NCBI RefSeq assembly: GCF_903642095.1
Contig: NZ_CAHJWD020000039.1
Location: 1 to 43,048, forward strand
Length of the DNA: 43,048 nucleotides
Reading direction: 5' to 3'
DNA from: Bathymodiolus brooksi thiotrophic gill symbiont
GTDB lineage: Bacteria > Pseudomonadota > Gammaproteobacteria > PS1 > Pseudothioglobaceae
The notes under the pieces are model-generated. The model saw only the letters and a program-made list of their open reading frames with translations. It ran no database searches and was not told where the DNA came from. The position numbers were made by a program, and so were the translations under genes. The first letter of the stretch is position 1, and the number at the start of each line of letters is the position of its first letter. Below are positions 31,123 to 39,006 of this stretch, piece after piece.

Positions 31123-31139
31123 GTTTTTTTGGCTTAAAA

Positions 31140-31520
31140 TTATGGCTCAAAAGAACACTTAATTTCATCAAAGCCAAAGCCTCGAGATTGTAAAAAGCGT
31201 TGTTGTTTGGCTTTTTCTTTGTAGTTACTTGGGGTTGCTTCGCTGTATTTTGATATTCTAACTTCTTTTGCTAGGGTGAAAAAATCATATGCAGATAAAT
31301 CAAAATTTTCAATGCCTCGTTGTTTTAAATCAATGGCTATTTTGATTGGGCCTTTGCCTTGGTTAAAACGCATTTGAATAAATTCATTGGTAAAGCGTTC
31401 ATCAGATTGATGATTTTGATTTTTAAGTTTTTCTAGTGCTTGTTCTATTGTGTCTTCTTCATAGTATTGTGCAAGTTTTCTGGTGAGTTCAAAATAAGAA
31501 TGCTCGCGTTTAGCGAGCAT
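31140..31520 (-). CDS. recX: RecX, RecA modulator
   Basis: RecX limits RecA filament growth. The 126-residue protein has the three-helix repeats of the family: LAKREHSYFELTRKLAQYYEEDTIEQALEKLKNQNHQSDERFTNEFIQMRFNQGKGPIKIAIDLKQRGI, and KAKQQRFLQSRGFGFDEIKCSF at the end. The ATG at 31520 falls just at the conserved ALKMLAKREHS block, so the N terminus is short. Upstream in-frame codons (CTG, ATT) could serve as rare starts. It follows recA by 25 bases. The ATG lies inside a stable hairpin, described separately. Confidence 0.9.
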   Translation of the reverse strand: MLAKREHSYFELTRKLAQYYEEDTIEQALEKLKNQNHQSDERFTNEFIQMRFNQGKGPIKIAIDLKQRGIENFDLSAYDFFTLAKEVRISKYSEATPSNYKEKAKQQRFLQSRGFGFDEIKCSFEP

Positions 31521-31521
31521 T
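31499..31521 (-). promoter_or_regulatory. Hairpin sequestering the recX start codon
   Basis: AATGCTCGC and GCGAGCATT form a perfect 9-bp stem with a five-base loop in the recA-recX transcript. The recX ATG (31520-31518) is within the 5' arm. It may act as an attenuator after recA, as a stem-loop does in E. coli, and also hide the recX start. Confidence 0.6.
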
Positions 31522-31545
31522 TTTAATGCGCTGTTATAGGCTGAG

Positions 31546-32571
31546 TTATTCAGAATCTACTTCCTGATTTAAATCGTCATCTTTTGCCATAAGTTTGTCG
31601 CGAATTTGCCCTTCAATTGTTTGGCTGAGTTCGATGTTTTGTTTGAGATAGTCTCTGGCATTGTCTTTGCCTTGTCCAATTCTCTCACTGCCAACGCTAT
31701 ACCATGCACCTGCTTTTTCCACAAATCCGTATTTTACGCCCAAATCAATAATTTCACTTTCACGAGAGATGCCTTCGTTGTAAAGGATTTGAAATTCTGC
31801 TTGTTTGAATGGGGGTGCTACTTTGTTTTTCAATACTTTAACACGGGTTTCGTTGCCTAAGATTTCATCACCTTTTTTGATTGCACCGATACGGCGGATG
31901 TCTAAACGCACTGAGGCATAAAATTTTAGTGCATTGCCCCCTGTGGTGGTCTCGGGATTGCCAAACATAACGCCAATTTTCATTCGTAATTGGTTAATAA
32001 AAATCACCATAGTATTGGTTTTTTTAATATTAGAAGTAAGTTTTCTCAACGCTTGAGACATTAAACGCGCTTGCAAACCCATATGTGATGCACCCATCTC
32101 GCCTTCAATTTCAGCCTTTGGTGTCAATGCAGCTACCGAATCTACTACCACAATATCAACGCCGCCTGAGCGGACTAACATATCGGTAATTTCTAATGCT
32201 TGTTCGCCTGTGTCGGGTTGGGAAATTAATAATTCATCTGTGTTAACGCCAAGTTTTTTAGCGTATTGGGGATCTAATGCATGCTCTGCGTCAATAAATG
32301 CTGCGGTGCCGCCAAGTTTTTGCATTTCTGCAATAACATGCAAGGTTAAAGTAGTTTTTCCAGATGACTCGGGGCCATAAATCTCAACCACACGCCCACG
32401 AGGTAATCCGCCAATGCCGAGTGCAATATCCAAACTCAAACTACCGGTAGAAACTGCCTCAATATCCGCTTGTGCCCCTTCATCGCCCAAAAACATAACA
32501 GAGCCTTTGCCGAACTGCTTGTCAATTTGCGCTAATGCGGCTTTTAGGGCTTGTTTTTTCTGCTCGTCCAC
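31546..32571 (-). CDS. recA: RecA recombinase
   Basis: RecA forms filaments on single-stranded DNA for homologous recombination. The 341-residue protein is of normal length: Walker [10 protein letters not shown] near residue 66, the L1/L2 region with [35 protein letters not shown], and an acidic C terminus ([13 protein letters not shown]). Start is GTG with AAGGAG seven bases upstream. It is divergent from ribD with 54 bases between, and co-transcribed with recX. No LexA-type operator is seen upstream. Confidence 0.98.
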   Translation of the reverse strand: MDEQKKQALKAALAQIDKQFGKGSVMFLGDEGAQADIEAVSTGSLSLDIALGIGGLPRGRVVEIYGPESSGKTTLTLHVIAEMQKLGGTAAFIDAEHALDPQYAKKLGVNTDELLISQPDTGEQALEITDMLVRSGGVDIVVVDSVAALTPKAEIEGEMGASHMGLQARLMSQALRKLTSNIKKTNTMVIFINQLRMKIGVMFGNPETTTGGNALKFYASVRLDIRRIGAIKKGDEILGNETRVKVLKNKVAPPFKQAEFQILYNEGISRESEIIDLGVKYGFVEKAGAWYSVGSERIGQGKDNARDYLKQNIELSQTIEGQIRDKLMAKDDDLNQEVDSE

Positions 32572-32613
32572 AGTGTTTCTCCTTAGGTAAAATAGGATTT
32601 AATTTTACGAGCA

Positions 32614-32641
32614 ATTATAACTATTGTGGCAACTTTTTCAG
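32614..32641 (-). promoter_or_regulatory. Promoter of recA
   Basis: On the minus strand CTGAAA and a perfect TATAAT are spaced by 16 bases, giving a leader of about 35 bases with the Shine-Dalgarno. The -35 box lies within the first codons of ribD. No CTGT-N8-ACAG palindrome overlaps it. Confidence 0.4.
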
Positions 32642-33672
32642 AAAATGATACATATTATATGTCGCTAGCACTCAAACTGGCACACAAGGGTCAATATGGA
32701 GTGAGATCCAATCCTATGGTGGGTTGCATTATTACTAAAAATAATGACATTATTGCTCAAGGTTATCACCAAAATTTTGGCGAACCCCATGCAGAAATTA
32801 ATGCACTGACGCAAATCAATCATCAGGCAAACGATACTACTTTATATGTAACCTTAGAGCCATGTGCTCATCAAGGTAAAACACCGCCATGTGCACAAGC
32901 TCTTATTAATGCAGGTGTGAAAAAAGTGATTATCGCCTCACTTGACCCCAATCCCTTAGTCGGTGGCAAGGGGGTAACAATGCTGGAAAATGCTGGCATT
33001 GAAGTTGTCATTGGACTGCTTGAAAATGAAGCCAAGCAACTTAATCGTGCTTTTATAAAACGCATGAAAACTGGGCTGCCTTTTGTTACTTGTAAAATTG
33101 CCATGAGTTTAGATGGAAAAACTGCCATGGCATCTGGGGAAAGCAAATGGATTACAGGAGAATCGGCAAGACTTGATGTGCAAAAATTACGCGCTAACAA
33201 TCAAGCAATTATGACGGGTTCTGGCACAATATTGGCAGACAATCCATTAATGACGGTGCGACTTGATAATATTGACAATACGCCACTTCGTGTGGTGGTG
33301 GATGGCAAAAATCAAATAACTAACGCGCGTCTTAATATTTTTTCAGAGGATGCGAACACGCAAGTTTTTAATTCGGAAAATACCAAAATCAATGACACTG
33401 GAAAATTAGATTTAAACGACATTCTTTCACAATTAGCTGCACAAGATATTAACAGTGTTTTGCTTGAAGCAGGGCCCAGTTTAATTGGTGCTATGGTAAC
33501 AGCGAGGTTGATTGATGAATTTATCATCTACACAGCACCTATATTAATGGGCAGTGATGCTAATTCTATGATGAACCTCTCCATTCAAAAAATGAATAAT
33601 AAGTTAGAACTTAACATTCAAGACATTAGAATGGTCGGTGAAGACATTAAAATAACCGCAACGCTAAAATGA
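32626..33672 (+). CDS. ribD: Bifunctional riboflavin deaminase/reductase
   Basis: RibD deaminates and then reduces the pyrimidine intermediate of riboflavin synthesis. The 348-residue protein has the deaminase domain with zinc motifs HAEINAL (near residue 53) and PCAHQGKTPPC (near 78-88). The reductase domain starts near 148 (PFVTCKIAMSLDGKTAMASGESKWI) and contains DNPLMTVR and GPSLIGAMV. The GTG start gives the N terminus ENDTYYMSLALKLA, as in E. coli RibD. No FMN riboswitch fits into the 54-base leader. It overlaps coaBC by four bases. Confidence 0.96.
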   Translation: MATFSENDTYYMSLALKLAHKGQYGVRSNPMVGCIITKNNDIIAQGYHQNFGEPHAEINALTQINHQANDTTLYVTLEPCAHQGKTPPCAQALINAGVKKVIIASLDPNPLVGGKGVTMLENAGIEVVIGLLENEAKQLNRAFIKRMKTGLPFVTCKIAMSLDGKTAMASGESKWITGESARLDVQKLRANNQAIMTGSGTILADNPLMTVRLDNIDNTPLRVVVDGKNQITNARLNIFSEDANTQVFNSENTKINDTGKLDLNDILSQLAAQDINSVLLEAGPSLIGAMVTARLIDEFIIYTAPILMGSDANSMMNLSIQKMNNKLELNIQDIRMVGEDIKITATLK

Positions 33673-34859
33673 CATTAACCAATAAAAACATTATTCTTGG
33701 TATAAGTGGCTCAATTGCCGCTTACAAAGCACCTGATATTGTGCGTCGATTACAAGACCTAGGGGCTGAGGTGCGTGTTGTGTTAACGCAAAATGGTGCA
33801 CAATTTGTAACGGAATTATCACTACAGGTAACTTCTAAAAACAAAGTGTATCGTAATTTATGGGATAAAGAAATGGCGTTGTCTATGGGGCATATTGAAT
33901 TGGCAAAATGGGCAGATGCTATTTTAATCGCCCCTGCTAGTGCTAATACAATAGCCAATTTGACCTCAGGTAAGGCAAGCGATTTACTCGGTAATATTAT
34001 TTTAGCAAGCAATTGCCCAGTCTTAATTGCACCCGCTATGAATCAACAAATGTATGCTACTGATAGCGTGCAAGCAAATTTAAAAACCTTGTTGAAACGC
34101 CAAATAACCATCATTCAACCTGAAAATGGCAAACAAGCCTGTGGCGATATTGGCGAAGGTCGTTTGGCTGATTCCACTGATATCGCCCAACAAGTTGGTG
34201 CACTTTTTCAAAGCACCAAACTGAGTGGCAAAAAAGTATTAATCACTTTAGGGGCAACCATTGAAGCCATTGACCCCATTAGATATTTGTCTAACCATTC
34301 TAGTGGAAAAATGGGGTCGGCACTTGCCGATGCTTGCATTGCAGCGGGTGCAAAAGTAACCCTTGTATATGGCAATATCAGCGTTTCTCTCAACCCAAAA
34401 GCCAATGCAATTTCAGCAACAAGTGCTGAAACAATGCACCAAACAGTAATGGCAAATATTGCCGCACAAGATTTTTTTATTGCCTGTGCCGCAGTGAGTG
34501 ATTATCGTGTCAAAAATATTGAAAAAAATAAAATTAAAAAATCCAATCAAAACCTCATTTTAGAGTTAATACCTACAGCAGATATTTTAAAAGATGTGTG
34601 TCAATTAACACAAAAACCCATTTGCATTGGCTTTGCCGCAGAGACGCAAAATTTAACTGAAAATGCTAAAAATAAGTTAAAAAATAAGGGGTGCGATGCT
34701 ATTATTCTAAACGATGTTTCTAATGCTGATTTTGGCTTTAAAAGTGATGAAAATGAAGTGATATTTTTAACCTTAAAAAGTAGCCTAAAAATCGAAAAAA
34801 ATAGCAAGCAAAAGATTGCTCAAAAGATTGTTGAAATACTGGGTAAAAAATTTTTATGA
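33669..34859 (+). CDS. coaBC: Bifunctional phosphopantothenoylcysteine synthetase/decarboxylase
   Basis: CoaBC carries out two steps of coenzyme A synthesis. The N-terminal CoaC flavoprotein half has GISGSIAAYKAPDIVRRL, a His near residue 75 (MGHIELAKWAD), PAMNQQMY and the active-site Cys in GKQACGDIGEGRL near 158. The C-terminal CoaB half has LITLGATIEAIDPIRYLSNHSSGKMG near 195, IACAAVSDYRV, and GFAAETQNLTENAKNKLKNKGCDAIILNDV. The 396 residues are a full length. It overlaps the ribD stop, so cofactor genes are coupled. Confidence 0.97.
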   Translation: MTLTNKNIILGISGSIAAYKAPDIVRRLQDLGAEVRVVLTQNGAQFVTELSLQVTSKNKVYRNLWDKEMALSMGHIELAKWADAILIAPASANTIANLTSGKASDLLGNIILASNCPVLIAPAMNQQMYATDSVQANLKTLLKRQITIIQPENGKQACGDIGEGRLADSTDIAQQVGALFQSTKLSGKKVLITLGATIEAIDPIRYLSNHSSGKMGSALADACIAAGAKVTLVYGNISVSLNPKANAISATSAETMHQTVMANIAAQDFFIACAAVSDYRVKNIEKNKIKKSNQNLILELIPTADILKDVCQLTQKPICIGFAAETQNLTENAKNKLKNKGCDAIILNDVSNADFGFKSDENEVIFLTLKSSLKIEKNSKQKIAQKIVEILGKKFL

Positions 34860-34893
34860 ACAATCAAAAACCTTGTTAAATCAACACTCAATA

Positions 34894-34921
34894 GAGTTAC
34901 CCACAAAACTGTGGATAACTC
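34894..34921. promoter_or_regulatory. Inverted pair of DnaA boxes in a 345-bp gap (candidate origin-like or DnaA-binding site)
   Basis: TTACCCACA (one mismatch) and TGTGGATAA (perfect reverse complement of TTATCCACA) form an inverted pair within a 12-bp arm palindrome separated by AAAC. The next 150 bases, especially 34985-35075, are almost only A and T. The rest of the gap between coaBC and comEC holds no gene. The palindrome lacks a following T run, so it is a poor terminator. An origin, a DnaA-titration site or chance are all possible. Confidence 0.45.
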
Positions 34922-35179
34922 TGTTAATATCTTCATAAAAACAAGAGAAAGTATTGTTATATTGCACTTTCTTATGGTTTTGAATGAAAAGTAATCATAT
35001 ATTTTTTTTAATTAAAAATCAATAACTTATAAAAAGTTTATAAATATAATTTTATTCAATCATGAGACAATTTAACTTTTATTTTATTATGGGGGAAAAC
35101 TTTTACTGTTTCACGCATTAAAACAAGTGTTTCACAGTATATTAGAAAACAATAAACTCATTTAATTCTAACTTAATTA

Positions 35180-35188
35180 TGCTACAAT
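35180..35188 (+). promoter_or_regulatory. Extended -10 promoter of comEC
   Basis: TGCTACAAT is an extended -10 element. Transcription would start about ten bases before the comEC ATG, leaving almost no leader and no Shine-Dalgarno. The upstream sequence is AT-only, with no good -35. Confidence 0.45.
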
Positions 35189-35204
35189 TTTATTCCCCCT
35201 ATTT

Positions 35205-37508
35205 ATGTTTATTTATGCCTTAAATTTTCTCTTTGGAATTCTGCTGTTTTCGCTGAAAAACACACTGTTAATCACGGTGCTAGAATGGTTGGTATTTTCT
35301 GCCATAATTTTAACGATTTTCATCAGTTTTAAGCGTTACAAAGTCATTGCCTTGAGTTTGGTTTTTTTCTTGCTTGGTTTCGCTTGGATGGGGTTTATAT
35401 CGGCACAAATCCTAAATACACAAATCAAAGAATCTTACCTCGATAAACCAATTTTAGTTACTGGAAAAATTGTCGAATTACCTAAAAAAACCAGTCGAAA
35501 TACTAAATTCATCTTTAAGGCACACGCCCCTTTTAAAGGAAAATTAAAACTGACTTGGTATAATTATTATAGCGATACTTCTACGCCTAATTTACACACA
35601 GGCGATTCTTGGCAATTGCTAATAAAAATTAAACACAATAATGGTTATCAAAATCTAAGTGGTTTTGATTATGAAAAATGGTTGTTTTACAAACGCATTA
35701 ATGCCACTGGATATGTGCGAACTTCACCCTCTAATCAGCGTATTGATAATGCCAATCAAACCCTATCAATAGACCAAATTAGGCAAACTATCCGTTACTC
35801 TTTGTCTACTGTTCTTGAGCAACAAGAATTCGGTGGCGTTATTAATGCACTGATTATCGGCGACCGTTCTTTGATTTCCACCAAGCATTGGGCGTTATTT
35901 CAAGCCACTAACACCACGCATTTAAGTGTTATTTCTGGCTTGCACATTGGGCTTATTTCTGGTCTTGTGTTCTTATTGGTGCAATTTTTATGGCGTTACT
36001 CTTTACGCTTGAGTCTGATTATACCTGCACCGATTGTTGCTGCATTTTTTGGGCTTGGGTCTGCATTTTTATACACATTGATTGCTGGATTCTCTATCCC
36101 AACAGGTCGTGCTTTTATTATGGCAAGCGTGCTTTTTCTTTCCATTATCTTTAAACGACACCACAATATTTGGCAATTATATGGCATAGCATTGTTTTTG
36201 GTGTTGCTCAATAACCCACTGAGTGTTTTAAGTGTTGGGTTTTGGCTGTCCTTTTATGTGGTTGCAGTTATTATTTATGGCAGCAAACAACATCAAGAAA
36301 AATCTTGGCTTTATCGTCTCATCTACCTACAATTACTCATTAATTTTGCCACATTACCCCTTACTATTTGGTTCTTCTCAACAAGTTCTATAGCCTCCCC
36401 CATTGCCAACTTACTTGCCATTCCAGTATTCAGTTTCGCCGTCATCCCACTGTCTCTAATAGGGGCGTTATTACACTTTACTGGGCTAGATTTGGTAGCG
36501 GAAATGGTTTTTTCAATTGCCAATCAAGCCTTAGTTTATTTAGCAATAATATTAGAACAATTGCAACAATTTGAATTTAATCAATGGCATTATTCACAGA
36601 CTTCATTAGTTGATTTAACCTTCTTTATACTGGCAATTTTTATCGCCCTATCGCCTAAAGGGCTAAAATTACGCTGGCTATCCGCCCCCATTTTAGGGCT
36701 ACTATTCTTAACGCCAAACCACCCAATAAAACACAACTCAATGCTAGTAACTACACTTGATGTTGGGCAAGGGTTGGCTCATGTTGTCCAAACCAGTAAC
36801 CATATTTTATTGTTTGACACAGGGGCAAAATACGCTTCTGGTTTCAATCTTGGTGATAGCGTCATCACCCCATATCTTCGTGCAAAGCACATTCAGCGTT
36901 TAGACAAAGTGATTATTTCCCACTCTGATAATGATCACATTGGCGGCTTAAACAATATTTTACAAAATTTCGATATCACTGAGATACTCAGCTCCACACC
37001 TGAAAAAATTCAAGCAAAAGTTACAAAATGCCAAACAGGTCAAAGCTGGATATGGGATGGCGTGCTATTCGAAATCCTCAGCCCCCACAAAAAATATAAA
37101 CTCACAGGCAATAACGCCTCCTGCGTCTTAAAAGTCTCCAATAAAAAACACAGTATCTTACTCACTGGCGACATTGAAAAAGAAACTGAACGCTATCTCG
37201 CACAAAACTTTAAAGAAAAACTCAAAAGCACCGTCCTAATCTCACCACACCACGGTAGCAAAACTTCCTCCTCCCAAGTATTCTTAAAAGCCGTATCCCC
37301 AACCCTAGTTGTCATCTCCAGTGGCTTTAAAAATCGCTTCCACCATCCCAATAAAACAATTATGCAACGCTACAAAACTAACAATATTAAGGTCCTGCAA
37401 ACTCAATGCTCTGGACAAATTGGTATCCTATTTAACCACACCATAAACATAACAGAATATCGTAAAGACTCTGCACGCTATTACCTACGCCAATGTAATC
37501 AAAAATAA
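35205..37508 (+). CDS. comEC: ComEC/Rec2 DNA uptake channel
   Basis: ComEC is the inner-membrane channel for single-stranded DNA in natural transformation. The 767-residue protein has the N-terminal DUF4131/OB region (YLDKPILVTGKIVELPKK to about residue 175), the competence membrane domain with HLSVISGLHIGLISG near 243 and many TM helices, and a C-terminal metallo-beta-lactamase-like domain: TLDVGQGLAHVV, LLFDTGA, ISHSDNDHIGGL near 574, LLTGDIE and SPHHGSKTS. All parts appear intact. The gene stands alone; no other competence gene is nearby. Confidence 0.95.
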   Translation: MFIYALNFLFGILLFSLKNTLLITVLEWLVFSAIILTIFISFKRYKVIALSLVFFLLGFAWMGFISAQILNTQIKESYLDKPILVTGKIVELPKKTSRNTKFIFKAHAPFKGKLKLTWYNYYSDTSTPNLHTGDSWQLLIKIKHNNGYQNLSGFDYEKWLFYKRINATGYVRTSPSNQRIDNANQTLSIDQIRQTIRYSLSTVLEQQEFGGVINALIIGDRSLISTKHWALFQATNTTHLSVISGLHIGLISGLVFLLVQFLWRYSLRLSLIIPAPIVAAFFGLGSAFLYTLIAGFSIPTGRAFIMASVLFLSIIFKRHHNIWQLYGIALFLVLLNNPLSVLSVGFWLSFYVVAVIIYGSKQHQEKSWLYRLIYLQLLINFATLPLTIWFFSTSSIASPIANLLAIPVFSFAVIPLSLIGALLHFTGLDLVAEMVFSIANQALVYLAIILEQLQQFEFNQWHYSQTSLVDLTFFILAIFIALSPKGLKLRWLSAPILGLLFLTPNHPIKHNSMLVTTLDVGQGLAHVVQTSNHILLFDTGAKYASGFNLGDSVITPYLRAKHIQRLDKVIISHSDNDHIGGLNNILQNFDITEILSSTPEKIQAKVTKCQTGQSWIWDGVLFEILSPHKKYKLTGNNASCVLKVSNKKHSILLTGDIEKETERYLAQNFKEKLKSTVLISPHHGSKTSSSQVFLKAVSPTLVVISSGFKNRFHHPNKTIMQRYKTNNIKVLQTQCSGQIGILFNHTINITEYRKDSARYYLRQCNQK

Positions 37509-37586
37509 CATTGCCTAACGCTTTTTTTCTACCTTGTAAGTATTCTCGTTTCCATGCACAACATAAAAATAAAGATAGTGGTATAA

Positions 37587-37646
37587 AGTAGGGATTTGTA
37601 ACTGAGCCAGACTTTAACACTAAGAAGGGTTACAAACCCTTCCCTA
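37587..37646. repeat. Compound palindromic repeat after comEC
   Basis: GTAGGG-ATTTGTAAC at the left pairs with GTTACAAACCCTTCCCTAC at the right (allowing a four-base insert). The right half contains its own perfect hairpin, GAAGGGTT-ACA-AACCCTTC at 37623-37641. A partial echo, GGAAGGGATACAAATGCC, follows at 37668-37685. It resembles REP/BIME-like intergenic palindromes. No T run follows, so it is not a classic terminator. Confidence 0.55.
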
Positions 37647-37712
37647 CTTGTAGAAATGAATGAAAAAAGGAAGGGATACAAATGCCTTTACTTCTTTATC
37701 TAAGTTTATTTT

Positions 37713-37733
37713 TGTTCCCACGCATAGTGGGAA
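37713..37733. repeat. REP-like hairpin GTTCCCAC...GTGGGAAC
   Basis: A perfect 8-bp stem with a GCATA loop. The GTTCCCACGC / GTGGGAAC core recalls a palindromic repeat that is widespread in environmental proteobacteria and often linked to REP-associated transposases (family knowledge, not searched). Only one copy is seen in this window. Confidence 0.5.
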
Positions 37734-37786
37734 CGGGGCGTGCAATTGTAATGGCAAATGATTTATTTAATTATTTCACGCATTTA

Positions 37787-37816
37787 TTGAATAATTAACC
37801 TACCTTCTGTTATCAT
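37787..37816 (+). promoter_or_regulatory. Promoter of the RDD-family gene
   Basis: TTGAAT and the extended -10 TGTTATCAT (TATCAT at 37811-37816) are spaced by 18 bases. The leader would be about 128 bases. The -10 region shares TTCTGTTATCATA with the candidate hicB promoter. Confidence 0.4.
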
Positions 37817-37950
37817 ATTTTGCTAAAATCCAATCAGAATTGCATGCAATTTAGTTTTTAATCCTTATCTTATTAAAAGGCAAGGGTTATTTTTAATATC
37901 ACAATAGGGAAATATGTCCTTATAACAGTTCACTATAAAAAGAAAAAATT

Positions 37951-38433
37951 ATGGAAGAAAAAGATCAGAGTTCTTTAGAAGAAAATATTGAGAATGAATT
38001 AGTTTTGGCAAGTCGCTGGAGTAGATTATGGGCTTCACTACTAGATGCACTAATCATACTAATTATTGCCATGCCCATAATATACTTTACAAATGGTTTT
38101 GATAATATTTTTAAAGGCACCATACCAGCTACTTATGTTTTATTTTTGGTTGTCATTCAGATTGTAGTTTTTATAGCCTTAAATGGAAAATTACTTTTAA
38201 ATAAAGGGCAAACAATTGGAAAAATGGTTTTAAATATAAAAATAGTAACACTAACAGGTGAACTTCCAAGCGTTAAACAGCATCTTATAAAAAGATTTGG
38301 AGTTTACCTCCTAACAAGTCAAATTCCCTTTATTGGACAATTTCTCTCAATGATTAATGTTTTGATGATCTTTGGAAAGAAAAAACGCTGTGCCCATGAT
38401 TATTTTGCAGGCACAATGGTCGTCAATTGCTAA
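37951..38433 (+). CDS. RDD-family membrane protein
   Basis: The 160-residue protein has the RDD pattern: ASRWSRLWASLLDALIILI (R and DA in the first TM helix), a second TM pair near 66-85, and GQTIGKMVLNIKIVTLTGELPSVKQHLIKRFGVYLL, ending KKKRCAHDYFAGTMVV. About three to four TM helices are predicted. RDD proteins are poorly understood; some act as ion antiporters. An Asp/Glu-rich N-terminal tail precedes them. The stop codon overlaps an attC-like half-site, and RDD proteins are common in integron cassettes. Confidence 0.85.
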   Translation: MEEKDQSSLEENIENELVLASRWSRLWASLLDALIILIIAMPIIYFTNGFDNIFKGTIPATYVLFLVVIQIVVFIALNGKLLLNKGQTIGKMVLNIKIVTLTGELPSVKQHLIKRFGVYLLTSQIPFIGQFLSMINVLMIFGKKKRCAHDYFAGTMVVNC

Positions 38434-38465
38434 CAAATCATTCAAGTATTCGTTCGCTAAGTCAT
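38426..38465 (+). repeat. attC-like half-site overlapping the RDD gene stop codon
   Basis: CTAACAAATCATTCAAG, then TATTCGTTCGCTAAG, is the 5' part of many attC sites; the TAA stop of the RDD gene lies within it, a frequent arrangement in integron cassettes. No matching GTTRRRY core was found within about 150 bases downstream, so the right half may have decayed. The 38434-38630 gap contains no convincing gene. Confidence 0.4.
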
Positions 38466-38630
38466 ATAATTTAAACATTAAATCTTACACCATCAAAGCA
38501 GCACACTATCCCAAGATCAATACGACTATTGCCAACCGATTAAAGTCATTGTGCAATAAGAGTTTAACAATAACCAGCACTTAAAGCCTCTGAGTAATTG
38601 GATTTTTTAAGTGAATATCTAAGGAATAAA

Positions 38631-38981
38631 ATGAAAAATTTAATAATAAGTATGTCATTGTTGGTGCTATTAGGTTTGCTACCAGCCTTTGTTAATGCAG
38701 ACTCAGTGGCAAATGAGTGTAATACAGGTTCTGAATGTGCCAATTTTGGGTATAAATACTACATAGGCGAAGGTGTTAAACAAAATGATTTCAAAGCAGT
38801 AGAGTTTTACCAAAAGGCGTGTGGTTTGGATTATGGTGGAGGTTGTTCTAATCTTGGGGTTTCGTATGAATATGGCGAAGGTGTTAGAAAGAGTGGCATT
38901 AAAGCCTTAGAGTATTACGGCAAAGCTTGTGACTTGAAAAGTGTAATTGGCTGTAAAAATTACGCTAGGTTAAAAAAATAA
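38631..38981 (+). CDS. Secreted Sel1-repeat protein
   Basis: A 116-residue protein starting at ATG 38631, preceded by TAAGGA; the upstream ORF start would mask the signal peptide (KNLIISMSLLVLLGLLPAFVNA). The mature part holds Sel1-like repeats of 36 residues: EGVKQNDFKAVEFYQKACGLDYGGGCSNLGVSYEYGEGVRKSGIKALEYYGKAC. Paired Cys residues occur in each repeat as in the HcpA-type cysteine-rich SLR proteins. Such proteins act in the periplasm or outside, often in host contact. The gene is convergent with dnaE (25 bases between stops). A broken copy lies at 30.3 kb. Confidence 0.85.
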   Translation: MKNLIISMSLLVLLGLLPAFVNADSVANECNTGSECANFGYKYYIGEGVKQNDFKAVEFYQKACGLDYGGGCSNLGVSYEYGEGVRKSGIKALEYYGKACDLKSVIGCKNYARLKK

Positions 38982-39006
38982 AGGGGCTTGAGGTGTTATC
39001 TGATAG

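Noticed and set aside
37512..37520. GCCTAACGC right after the comEC stop, resembling an attC R'' core
   Set aside because: No GTTRRRY partner or pairing arms are found, and comEC is a core gene, so a chance match is more likely.
38372..38584. 70-residue ORF spanning the RDD gene end and the gap after it
   Set aside because: Its first third is a frame shadow of the RDD gene, and the rest reads through the attC-like half-site with no protein-like pattern.
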